Of a DNA stretch of 7,745 nucleotides, positions 1 to 7,460 are shown in pieces. Location: positions 1 through 7,745 of the forward strand of contig DAOWNM010000124.1 of NCBI GenBank assembly GCA_030642565.1, given 5' to 3'. Numbering within the stretch: the stretch's first letter is position 1; each line of letters starts with the position of its first letter. The DNA comes from Bacteroidota bacterium (lineage in GTDB: Bacteria > Bacteroidota > Bacteroidia > Bacteroidales > GCA-2748055). A model generated the notes under the pieces. That model was not told the DNA's origin. It did no database searches and saw only the letters and a program-made list of their open reading frames with translations. Position numbers and translations under genes: made by a program.

Positions 1-96
1 ACCAGGACTGCAGCCCCGGTAGATGTTGGAATGAAAACGATTATCAGCTGTGGAGCCGGTTCAGCAGAGGTGTTTGCAAAGGCCGTAGTAAAATAG
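1..96 (+). CDS. C-terminal end of a plus-strand gene, possibly a DUF502-family membrane protein
   Basis: An open frame enters from the left edge and ends at TAG (94-96). Its 31 visible residues include DVGMKTIISCGAGSAEVF and end in AKAVVK. The composition is protein-like, rich in Ala, Gly and Val, and the stop falls one base before the lspA stop on the other strand, as expected for two convergent genes. The opposite strand has no ATG in positions 1-97, and its alternative frames there are overlaps of the lspA end. The piece MKTIISCG resembles the end of DUF502 proteins, where an amphipathic stretch followed by 'iiS.G' closes the protein, but this is a weak match made from memory. The identity is tentative; that something coding ends here is more secure. 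No start or upstream domains are in the window. Confidence 0.5.
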   Translation, partial: TRTAAPVDVGMKTIISCGAGSAEVFAKAVVK

Positions 97-97
97 G

Positions 98-712
98 TCA
101 GGATTTGCTCTCCGTATGCCCGAAAAACCTTCTCTGGTTGAACAGGATAATGGCAACGGCCACGGAAATGCTTGAATCGGCAATATTAAATACGGGTCTG
201 AAAAAGATAAAACCGGATCCTCCACGAAACCATTCAGGATAGTTACCTCTGATAAGAGGAAAGTAAAACATATCAACCACCTTGCCATGCATCAGCGGGG
301 CATATCCTCCACCTTTGGGGAACAAAGTTGCAGCTTGTATGGGACTGCTGCTACTAAAGAACAATCCGTAAAAAACAGAATCAATAATATTTCCCAAAGC
401 TCCGGCCAACACCATGGATAGCGTGATAATAAGGCCGGTATGTGCTTTGAGACGGATCAGATGTCGCAGGTAAAAACTGATGGCCACTACGGCCAGTACC
501 CGGAAGGAGGTAAGCAGGATCTTCCCAAGGTTTCCCGGCAGGGCCAGCCCGAAGGCCATTCCGTTGTTCTCCACGAAATGGAGAATTCCCCAGCTGCCGA
601 AGAAGGGGATCTGCTGATAGAGCGTCATGTGGGTTTTGACCAGAATCTTCAGGGTCTGGTCTGCCACAAGAATCAGCAGGACAATCATTATGGATTTCCT
701 GGTGACGGACAT
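98..712 (-). CDS. lspA: Lipoprotein signal peptidase (signal peptidase II)
   Basis: LspA is an inner-membrane aspartic protease that cleaves the signal peptide of diacylglyceryl-modified prolipoproteins just before the lipobox cysteine. The 204-residue product shows the family blocks in order: N-terminal membrane helix with ADQTLK (17-22), VENNGMAFG (47-55), GALGNIID (104-111), VVDMF (145-149) and FNIADSSI (175-182). The catalytic pair should be D147 and D179, matching D124 and D143 of the E. coli enzyme. Four hydrophobic segments are visible (about 6-26, 63-81, 92-112, 168-191). The protein is about 40 residues longer than the E. coli one. The extra length lies between D111 and D147 and between the two catalytic aspartates, as in other Bacteroidota LspA. 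It begins 26 bases after the dksA-like stop, so it is probably co-transcribed with that gene. No clear Shine-Dalgarno is visible; the leader is A-rich. Confidence 0.95.
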   Translation of the reverse strand: MSVTRKSIMIVLLILVADQTLKILVKTHMTLYQQIPFFGSWGILHFVENNGMAFGLALPGNLGKILLTSFRVLAVVAISFYLRHLIRLKAHTGLIITLSMVLAGALGNIIDSVFYGLFFSSSSPIQAATLFPKGGGYAPLMHGKVVDMFYFPLIRGNYPEWFRGGSGFIFFRPVFNIADSSISVAVAIILFNQRRFFGHTESKS

Positions 713-738
713 AGCTGTTTTAGTAGAATCGTAATCGA

Positions 739-1113
739 TTATTGTCTCGATTTTGCCTCTATGCTGAGTGTGGCATGGGGTACTGCACGCAAGCGCTCCT
801 TGGTAATCAGTTTACCGGTCTCCCTGCAGATTCCATAAGTTTTGTTTTCGATCCTCACCAAAGCCCCCTGCAGGTGCTGGATAAATTTTGCCTGCCTGGT
901 AGCCAGCCTTCCGGCCTCCTCCTTGGAGAGGGTAGCTGCGCCCTCCTCCAGTACTTTGAAGGTGGGAGAAGTATCCTGGGTATCGTTACTTTCGCTCTGA
1001 GTAATAGTGGATTTTAATATCTCATAGTCTTCCTTGGCCTTATCAAGTTTCTGCTGGATAAGCTCTTTGAACTCTACCAGCTCCGCATCTGTATATCTGG
1101 TCTTCTCAGCCAT
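739..1113 (-). CDS. DksA/TraR-family RNA polymerase-binding regulator lacking the zinc-finger cysteines
   Basis: A 124-residue DksA/TraR-type protein. DksA relatives enter the RNA polymerase secondary channel with a coiled coil and change promoter response, often together with ppGpp. Two long charged helices (about 8-35 and 62-90) flank a turn containing DTQDTS (44-49), which corresponds to the coiled-coil tip (DxxDxA in E. coli DksA). The C-terminal block YGICRETGKLITKERLRAVP aligns with the DksA zinc-finger region, but only one cysteine (C96) is left of the usual four, as is common for Bacteroidota members. The start at 1113 is chosen because AGGAG lies 6 bases upstream and the sequence MAEKTRYTD is typical. 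An in-frame ATG at 1146 would add 11 residues but overlaps a promoter -7 element, so it is unlikely. It sits between ileS (58-base gap) and lspA (26-base gap). Family assignment is firm; the precise role in this phylum is inferred. Confidence 0.92.
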   Translation of the reverse strand: MAEKTRYTDAELVEFKELIQQKLDKAKEDYEILKSTITQSESNDTQDTSPTFKVLEEGAATLSKEEAGRLATRQAKFIQHLQGALVRIENKTYGICRETGKLITKERLRAVPHATLSIEAKSRQ

Positions 1114-1119
1114 GATGGT

Positions 1120-1124
1120 CTCCT
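1120..1124 (-). promoter_or_regulatory. Shine-Dalgarno of the dksA-like gene
   Basis: AGGAG stands 6 bases before the ATG at 1113. It decides the start of the dksA-like gene in favour of the downstream ATG over the one at 1146. Clear Shine-Dalgarno sites are not the rule in Bacteroidota. Confidence 0.75.
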
Positions 1125-1135
1125 CTTTGGTTTGC

Positions 1136-1164
1136 CAAATATACAATATTTAAATGATTCCCAA
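1136..1164 (-). promoter_or_regulatory. Bacteroidota-type promoter for dksA-like gene and lspA
   Basis: Reading the minus strand, TTG (1162-1164) is followed after 18 bases by TATATTTG (1136-1143). This exactly fits the TAnnTTTG -7 element and TTG -33 element used by the primary sigma factor of Bacteroidota. Transcription should begin near 1129, giving a leader of about 16 bases that contains the AGGAG ribosome site. The promoter lies wholly in the 58-base gap after ileS, so the dksA-like gene and lspA can be expressed separately from ileS, although read-through from ileS is also possible because no terminator is seen in the gap. Confidence 0.7.
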
Positions 1165-1171
1165 CCTTGTT

Positions 1172-4100
1172 TTATAACCGGGTAACCTGGATATTGATGT
1201 AGATATCATCATCAATATCAATGCGTTTGCTTCCATTGTTCTCAACATTGTCCACCAGGGACACATTTTCCGCAAGTGTTTGTGATCCAATATATTTACC
1301 ATGTATTTCAACGGCATTGTTGATTAGTTCATGCTTCTCGATCAATACCTTAATTTTATCTGTCACATCGAATCCGCTCTCCTTGCGTATGTTCTGTATC
1401 CGGTTGATCAACTCGCGGGCCACCCCCTCCTGTCGAAGTTCCTCTGTAATGTTAATATCCAGGGCTACGGTGATGGCTCCTTCGTTGGCCACCAGCCAAC
1501 CGGGAATATCCTCTGAGATAATCTCCACATCTTCCAGGGTAAGTTGAACCTGCTCTCCGTCAGCCTCAATCTGGTAGGACTGCGCTTTTTCAAAGGCAGC
1601 AATCTGTTCCTGATCCAACCCGTTGATGGCCCCGCTTACCTCTTTCATCAGCTTACCGAACCTGGGCCCCAGCGTTTTGAAATTGGGCTTGATCCGCTTA
1701 ACCAGGATGCCTGCAGTATCGGTAATATATTCAACCTCTTTCACATTAACTTCGTTAAGCACCAGTAGTTTTACAGCCTCCACCTGCTCCTGGAAACCGG
1801 GATCGGCGACGGGTAACATCATTTTGTTCAAGGGCTGACGCACCTTGATATTAACCTTCCGGCGCAAACCCAGGATCATGGAAGAGAGCTTCTGCGCTAT
1901 ATCCATCCGTTTTTCAAGGGCAGTATCAATCAAAGCTTCACTGTAATCCGGGAAGGAGCCAAGATGCGCAGATTCTGTTTTGTGGCGACCGGTTATATGG
2001 TTCAGGTCATTGAAAAGCTTATCCATATAGAAGGGAGCCACCGGCGCAGCCAGCATGGAGATGGTCTCCAGGCAGGTATAGAGGGTCTGGTAAGCAGCCC
2101 GCTTATCGGTATCAAATTCTCCGCCCCAGTATCTTTTTCTGTTCAGGCGCACATACCAGTTGCTCAGGTTTTCGGTCACAAAATCCTGTATCAGTCTGGC
2201 TGCCCGGGTTGGTTCATAATTTTCATACTCTGACTTTACCTCTTTAATCAGGGTGTTAAGGAGAGAGATGATCCAGCGATCGATTTCGGGTCGCTCCTTT
2301 ACCGGCACCTCTCCGGCTTCGTAGGTAAATCCATCCACATTGGCATAGAGTGCGAAGAAAGAGTAAGTATTGTACAGGGTTCCGAAAAACTTTCGCTTCA
2401 CCTCATCTATGCCCGAGGCATCAAATTTCAGGTTGTCCCACGGTTGTGCATTGGTGATCATATACCACCGCAGGGGATCCGAACCATATTTTTCAATGGC
2501 AACAAAGGGATCCACGGCATTACCCAGCCGCTTTGACATTTTATTTCCACTTTTATCAAGCACCAGTCCGTTGGAGATAATGTTTTTAAAAGAGACACTG
2601 TCAAACAACATGGTGGCAATGGCATGAAGGGTAAAGAACCACCCGCGTGTCTGGTCGACCCCCTCGGCGATAAAGTCGGCCGGGAAGAGCTGGTCAAAAT
2701 CCTCTTTGTGTTCGAACGGATAGTGGTATTGTGCATAGGGCATGGAACCGGAATCGAACCATACATCAATCAACACCGGTTCGCGGTACATTTTCTGTCC
2801 GGATACACTCACCAGCATCAGGTCATCCACAAAGGGGCGGTGCAGGTCAAAAACATTGTAGTTCTTTTCAGAATTATCTCCTTCGGTGAAGTCGGCCAGT
2901 GGATTAGAGGACATAAAACCTGCAGTCACCGATTTCTCAACCTCCTGTTTCAATTCGGCCACCGAACCGATGCATATCTGTTCCTTCTTATCCTCTGTAA
3001 CCCATATGGGCAGTGGCGTTCCCCAGAACCGTGATCTGGAGAGGTTCCAGTCCACCAGGTTTTCCAGCCATTTACCAAAACGGCCCGTTCCGGTCGATTC
3101 GGGTTTCCAGTTGATGGTGTCGTTCAGCTCCATCATCCGCTCCTTTTTGGCTGTAGTGCGCACGAACCAACTGTCGAGCGGATAGTAGAGGACTGGTTTG
3201 TCGGTACGCCAGCAATGAGGGTAGTTGTGTATATGCTTTTCGATACGGAACGCTTTGTTCTCCAGCTTTAGCTGCATAGCGATATCCACATCGATTGTGG
3301 GATCCTTCTCTGTTTTGTTGTTGTCGTATTCGTTCTTCACAAACTTTCCTTCGAAAGCACTGTAGGTTTCCAGATTGACCCTCTTCTGAACAAAGGTTTC
3401 ATCCAGCTCCTCTAGTCTGAAAAAACGCCCTTTCCGATCCACCAGAGGCTGAGTATTGCCCTCTTTATCGAGCACTGTAAGGGCTGAAATATCATTGGCC
3501 ATGGCCACCCTGAAGTCATCTGCCCCAAAGGTGGGGGCCGTATGCACAATTCCGGTACCATCCTCTGTGGTCACAAAGTCGCCCATTAACACTTTGAACG
3601 CTTTTCCATCGGGACGTACCCAGTCCAGCAGCTGCTCATATGAGAGTCCCTCCAGTTCGCCACCCTTCAGGGTTTTAACAACCTTATAGGGAACATGCTT
3701 ATTGCCCGACTCATATTCATCCATGGGCAGTTGGGCATTTTTTTCAGGGAAGTATTGCCCCATTCGTTCTTTTGCCACCACCACTGTAACGGGTATCCCG
3801 GTATAAGGATTGAAAGTCCGCACCATTACATACTCAATTTTTGCTCCTACGGAAAGTGCGGTATTGGAAGGGAGGGTCCATGGAGTGGTGGTCCATGCCA
3901 GTATATAGAGATCGGTATCGGTGGCCTCAAACAGGGGGGCCGAACGATCGTCCCGAACCACTTTAAACTGTGCCACTACGGTGGTATCCTTAACATCGCG
4001 GTAGCAGCCCGGTTGGTTCAACTCATGGGTGCTGAGCCCGGAACCGGCTGCAGGAGAGAAGGGCTGGATGGAGTAACCCTTGTAGAGCAGCTCCTTTTTG

Positions 4101-4606
4101 TGAAGCTCTTTCAGCAGATACCATACAGTTTCGATGTACTTGTTATCGTAGGTGATATAGGGATCATCCATATTGATCCAGTAGCCCATCGATTCGGTAA
4201 GCTCCTCCCACATGCTGGTGTATTTCATTACATCTTTGCGGCAGGCTGCATTGAACTCCTCTATGGAAATTTTTGTCCCAATATCCTCCTTGGTAATATT
4301 TTTAGCGCTCTCTACGGCCAGTTCGACGGGCAGACCGTGGGTATCCCAGCCGGCTTTACGCTGCACGTGGAATCCCTGTTGAGTCTTGTAACGGCAAAAA
4401 ATATCCTTGATGGTACGGGCCATCACATGATGGATACCCGGTTTTCCGTTGGCCGAAGGGGGACCTTCATTGAAGACAAAAGAGGGCTGACCCTTGCTGG
4501 TTTCAATAGATTTTTCGAAGATGTTATGCTCTTTCCAGAATGCATTGATCTCCTTGTTAATTTCTGAAAGGTCAAACTTCTTATATTCAGGGAATTTCTT
4601 GCTCAT
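1172..4606 (-). CDS. ileS: Isoleucyl-tRNA synthetase, type 2 (IleRS2-like) with GIHH signature
   Basis: This cytoplasmic class I synthetase activates isoleucine with ATP and charges tRNA-Ile. The product is 1144 residues, close to eukaryote-like IleRS and longer than E. coli IleRS (938). Visible blocks: the HxGH-signature region (about 48-60, GPPSANGKPGIHH), GWDTHGLPVE (86-95), editing (CP1) domain motifs TTPWTLPSN (240-248) and GTGIVHTAPTFGADD (350-364), WFDSGS (616-621), DQTRGWFF (651-658), and KMSKR (689-693), then the anticodon-binding domain (about 770-930) and a C-terminal extension. No zinc-binding CxxC pairs are seen at the C-terminus, which argues against the type 1 form. The signature reads G57-I58-H59-H60 instead of HxGH. 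The start is the ATG at 4606 with AGGAGG 7 bases upstream. A TTG just before it at 4609 is in frame but is only 4 bases from the Shine-Dalgarno. A promoter lies upstream. Confidence 0.97.
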   Translation of the reverse strand: MSKKFPEYKKFDLSEINKEINAFWKEHNIFEKSIETSKGQPSFVFNEGPPSANGKPGIHHVMARTIKDIFCRYKTQQGFHVQRKAGWDTHGLPVELAVESAKNITKEDIGTKISIEEFNAACRKDVMKYTSMWEELTESMGYWINMDDPYITYDNKYIETVWYLLKELHKKELLYKGYSIQPFSPAAGSGLSTHELNQPGCYRDVKDTTVVAQFKVVRDDRSAPLFEATDTDLYILAWTTTPWTLPSNTALSVGAKIEYVMVRTFNPYTGIPVTVVVAKERMGQYFPEKNAQLPMDEYESGNKHVPYKVVKTLKGGELEGLSYEQLLDWVRPDGKAFKVLMGDFVTTEDGTGIVHTAPTFGADDFRVAMANDISALTVLDKEGNTQPLVDRKGRFFRLEELDETFVQKRVNLETYSAFEGKFVKNEYDNNKTEKDPTIDVDIAMQLKLENKAFRIEKHIHNYPHCWRTDKPVLYYPLDSWFVRTTAKKERMMELNDTINWKPESTGTGRFGKWLENLVDWNLSRSRFWGTPLPIWVTEDKKEQICIGSVAELKQEVEKSVTAGFMSSNPLADFTEGDNSEKNYNVFDLHRPFVDDLMLVSVSGQKMYREPVLIDVWFDSGSMPYAQYHYPFEHKEDFDQLFPADFIAEGVDQTRGWFFTLHAIATMLFDSVSFKNIISNGLVLDKSGNKMSKRLGNAVDPFVAIEKYGSDPLRWYMITNAQPWDNLKFDASGIDEVKRKFFGTLYNTYSFFALYANVDGFTYEAGEVPVKERPEIDRWIISLLNTLIKEVKSEYENYEPTRAARLIQDFVTENLSNWYVRLNRKRYWGGEFDTDKRAAYQTLYTCLETISMLAAPVAPFYMDKLFNDLNHITGRHKTESAHLGSFPDYSEALIDTALEKRMDIAQKLSSMILGLRRKVNIKVRQPLNKMMLPVADPGFQEQVEAVKLLVLNEVNVKEVEYITDTAGILVKRIKPNFKTLGPRFGKLMKEVSGAINGLDQEQIAAFEKAQSYQIEADGEQVQLTLEDVEIISEDIPGWLVANEGAITVALDINITEELRQEGVARELINRIQNIRKESGFDVTDKIKVLIEKHELINNAVEIHGKYIGSQTLAENVSLVDNVENNGSKRIDIDDDIYINIQVTRL

Positions 4607-4613
4607 CAAATCG

Positions 4614-4619
4614 CCTCCT
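4614..4619 (-). promoter_or_regulatory. Shine-Dalgarno of ileS
   Basis: AGGAGG, a full match to the anti-Shine-Dalgarno core, sits 7 bases before the ATG at 4606. The spacing favours this ATG over the adjacent in-frame TTG at 4607-4609. Confidence 0.75.
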
Positions 4620-4643
4620 TTTGCGGGAAATATTAAAATTGCA

Positions 4644-4674
4644 CAAAGATAGACGAGCAGGATGTATTATGCAA
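4644..4674 (-). promoter_or_regulatory. Bacteroidota-type promoter of ileS
   Basis: On the minus strand TTG (4672-4674) is followed after 20 bases by TATCTTTG (4644-4651), a full match to the TAnnTTTG -7 element with a usual -33 spacing. The predicted transcript starts near 4637, with a leader of about 30 bases that includes the AGGAGG site. The leader is too short to hold a T-box or another tRNA-sensing element, so ileS is probably not regulated by such an RNA here. Confidence 0.7.
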
Positions 4675-4701
4675 GAGGTCAGGAAAAAACAGTCACCCCT
4701 G

Positions 4702-7443
4702 CTATTCCCTGATAACTTTCACATATTGCGGGGCATCTTTTCCGGTCTGGCGGCTTAATATAAAAAGTCCCGGTGGCAGGGAAGAGAGATCCGCATGATC
4801 CTGGTTCCCCTCCAGTTCTAACATCTTTATAACCTGTCCGGCACTGTTGAGGATGGTGAGCCGGGAGGTTTCCGGCACCGGCTCCATATAGAGCATTCCG
4901 GTGACAGGATTGGGATATACATGGAAATAGCCCGACCCCTCCCTGTATTCACCGGTTCCAGCAGTAATCTCCGGTTTACGAAGTCTTTTCGTTGTATACA
5001 CCCGGTACGTTCCGGGTGCCAGGGAGATGGTGCCATGCGGGTCGATTACATCGATACTGTCACCGTCAAAGTAGTTGTACCATATGCCGGTTCTGCTGAA
5101 TGAAGGATCGACAGATTGATTCAACACATCGAAATTTCCAATAATCCGTACATCCATATCTGCATGATTTATCTCGATTCTTTTGGCTGCACCGGATACA
5201 AATAGGTTAAAATCACTGGATTCGAATGCTGGTTCACTGATTTTTAAATCAATGAGGGCAGACCAGACCTGGTATAATTTCCTGCGGTTTCCCACATCGA
5301 AATAGTCCCATCGTATAGGCTTGTTACAGACCCGGCAGTCGTAATCGATACTATAGTCATATCCGAGTTCCCCGAATTGCCAGATCATTTTTGGACCGGG
5401 AATGGTGAAGAAAAAGGCACCTGCAAGTTCCATTCTTTCAAGCGCAGTATTAAGATCCTGAATATGGTAATCATCAAAAGTATTACCGAATGTCAGGTTT
5501 TTATACATCAGGCGCTCTTCATCATGGCTCTCCATATATCCCACCACATGCGGTTCACTCCATCCGCGCTTCTTATAAGAGATCCAGCTGAAATCGGATT
5601 TTCCGTTTTCATTGTATCCCATGGTGGCTTCATTGTAATTATAATTTGTGTTTCCCCAGAGCATCATTCCATAGTTGGATAGTTCTTTTTCTTCGTTGTT
5701 GTCAGCAAAGTGTTCAAGAATAATATATGTTTCGGGATTTACACTCCATATCTCATTAGCCATTCGTTTCAGGATTGCGATCCGGGCACCATCATAAGCT
5801 CCTCCATCTCCCGGAGTATTGGTGAAACCTTTGGTAAAATCAAAACGAAAGCCATCCACTTTGTATTCCTCCAGCCAGAAACTGTTAACCCTGTCAACAA
5901 AATCCATTGTCGCCTGGCTTTCATGGTTGAAATCATATCCCCATGAAAAAACCGGGTTTGGTGAATCGACATTGTACCAGGGATTTTCGGCCGTAACTTT
6001 ATTAGAGGCGTTGTCAAAGTAGAGTTGGACCAGGGGAGACTGGCCATATGAATGGTTTAAAACCAAGTCAGCGATAACGGCAATACCCCTGCCATGACAG
6101 GAGTCTATAAAGGCTTTCAGATCGTCGGCCGGACCGTAATATTTATCGGCGGCAAAATAGAACGATGGATTGTACCCCCAGCTTTCATTGCCCTCAAACT
6201 CATTAACGGGCATTAGCTCGATGGTGTTGACACCCAGTGTGGCGAAGTAACCAAGGGTATCGGTCAGCGTTTTCCAGTCATGCGCCTGGATAAAATCTCT
6301 TAACAGGAGTTCATAAATAACAAGTTCTCCAGGATTAGGTGGAACAAATGTTGTATTCTTCCATTCATAAACAGGTTGCGCGGTTTGAATAATACTTACC
6401 GGCGATAAAGCTTTGCCAACCGGAAATGGTTTCAGATCCGGATATGTTTCCTGACTAATCAAATGGTCGCTCCAGGGATCAAGTATCTTTTCCGTGTATG
6501 GATCGGCAATGGTAAGAGATCCATCCACCAGGTACTGGTATGCATATTCAACACCAGGTTGCAGGTTGTTGAGGGTAATCCAGAAACGGTCGCCATCGGG
6601 AGTTTTTTTCATATACCAGGTTTCTCCGGGAAGCCAGTTTGAGAAATCTCCTATGCTGAACACATACTCTTTTCCCGGAGCATACAATGAAAGAAGAACA
6701 CTCGTTTCCGACAGATAATTAATTCCGTCAATCATACCCTCCGGTAAAATCTCAACGGTGGGTTCCGGGCGGACAAAATAGTACACGGTGTCACGTGTCT
6801 CTTCTGTTTCATTGGCGGCCCAGATTATAATTTCATTTTCACCATATGTATCCCCGGTAAAAGTATGGGTGATGCTGTTATTGATTGTCCCTTTTATAAA
6901 GGTTCCGTTGTGATACATTGCAATTGTATCTGCATCGCTGGTAGCTGCAACAATTTCAATTGTATCATTGAGGTCCAGTATCACAACTCTTTCTGCAGGT
7001 GAGATTATATTGATCTGGAGGCCTTCTTGATAAATATCTATAAAATAGTCCTGTGTTTGTTTGGTGCCATCCTCGCTGCGGATAACAATGGCAATCTGTG
7101 TAATCTCTTTGTCAGGGGAAGCGTCGTAAAAGGTGTACAAATCGGGAGATAACGTAAGATTATAGATGTTAAAACCAATATATTGAAATTCTGGCTGGGT
7201 TGAATTGTTTGCCCAGGCACCTATTACATTTTGCCACCTGCTGCCATCGCTGAAGTTCAGACCGGTATGGGCATAAAGCTTTCCGGTATAATCTTCCAGT
7301 TCGCCGGGTTCCTGACTTGTATCAAAAATAATAGTAATTGCGTCACTTGCCACCGGGACTTCGGGAGTGGTAGTAAGTACCTGGCCGAAAAGTGATACGG
7401 CAGTGCAAAACAATCCTGTAAAAGCAACGGAAAATATCCTCAT
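4702..7443 (-). CDS. Secreted multidomain GH13 alpha-amylase-family glycosidase with type IX sorting domain
   Basis: A 913-residue exported enzyme likely to hydrolyse alpha-1,4 (and/or alpha-1,6) glucans such as starch or glycogen. In order: Sec signal peptide (1 to about 20, ending SLFG-Q, no lipobox); a beta-rich N-terminal domain (about 22-138); an Ig-like domain (about 142-225); an early-set/CBM48-like domain (about 245-325); the GH13 barrel starting at VIYELLLRDF (375-384); a C-terminal beta domain (about 740-817); and a type IX sorting domain (842-913) with YPNP at 843-846. GH13 motifs are intact: DLVLNH (459-464), GFRFD with nucleophile D535, acid/base E577 in IILEHF, and SHD with D641. 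An unusual CRVC (703-706) lies late in the barrel. The start ATG has a weak GAAGG site upstream. No Bacteroidota promoter is seen between it and the upstream terminator. There are no SusC/SusD genes nearby. The family is certain; substrate and linkage are not. Confidence 0.93.
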   Translation of the reverse strand: MRIFSVAFTGLFCTAVSLFGQVLTTTPEVPVASDAITIIFDTSQEPGELEDYTGKLYAHTGLNFSDGSRWQNVIGAWANNSTQPEFQYIGFNIYNLTLSPDLYTFYDASPDKEITQIAIVIRSEDGTKQTQDYFIDIYQEGLQINIISPAERVVILDLNDTIEIVAATSDADTIAMYHNGTFIKGTINNSITHTFTGDTYGENEIIIWAANETEETRDTVYYFVRPEPTVEILPEGMIDGINYLSETSVLLSLYAPGKEYVFSIGDFSNWLPGETWYMKKTPDGDRFWITLNNLQPGVEYAYQYLVDGSLTIADPYTEKILDPWSDHLISQETYPDLKPFPVGKALSPVSIIQTAQPVYEWKNTTFVPPNPGELVIYELLLRDFIQAHDWKTLTDTLGYFATLGVNTIELMPVNEFEGNESWGYNPSFYFAADKYYGPADDLKAFIDSCHGRGIAVIADLVLNHSYGQSPLVQLYFDNASNKVTAENPWYNVDSPNPVFSWGYDFNHESQATMDFVDRVNSFWLEEYKVDGFRFDFTKGFTNTPGDGGAYDGARIAILKRMANEIWSVNPETYIILEHFADNNEEKELSNYGMMLWGNTNYNYNEATMGYNENGKSDFSWISYKKRGWSEPHVVGYMESHDEERLMYKNLTFGNTFDDYHIQDLNTALERMELAGAFFFTIPGPKMIWQFGELGYDYSIDYDCRVCNKPIRWDYFDVGNRRKLYQVWSALIDLKISEPAFESSDFNLFVSGAAKRIEINHADMDVRIIGNFDVLNQSVDPSFSRTGIWYNYFDGDSIDVIDPHGTISLAPGTYRVYTTKRLRKPEITAGTGEYREGSGYFHVYPNPVTGMLYMEPVPETSRLTILNSAGQVIKMLELEGNQDHADLSSLPPGLFILSRQTGKDAPQYVKVIRE

Positions 7444-7460
7444 TGGTCAACCCTTCTTTT

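Noticed and set aside
61..288. 75-codon minus-strand frame overlapping the end of lspA
   Set aside because: It is a shifted-frame shadow of lspA. Its end also overlaps the better-supported plus-strand gene end.
440..838. 132-codon plus-strand open frame across lspA and the dksA-like gene
   Set aside because: It is antisense to two conserved genes, its translation is low in recognisable structure, and it crosses the real gene boundary.
1114..1146. Longer N-terminus for the dksA-like protein starting at 1146
   Set aside because: This ATG overlaps the TATATTTG promoter element and would lie upstream of the predicted transcript start. The ATG at 1113 has AGGAG at good spacing.
3695..4567. 290-codon plus-strand open frame inside ileS
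   Set aside because: It lies wholly antisense to conserved ileS blocks, including the signature and editing regions. Its translation has no recognisable domain and no ribosome site was seen.
4684..4701. Possible terminator after the GH13 gene (CAG..CTG followed by six T on the minus strand)
   Set aside because: The stem has only three pairs, too weak to call, although the T run is suggestive.
4607..4701. T-box or other riboswitch upstream of ileS
   Set aside because: The gap is 95 bases and the predicted leader is only about 30 bases. No T-box sequence or paired structure was seen.
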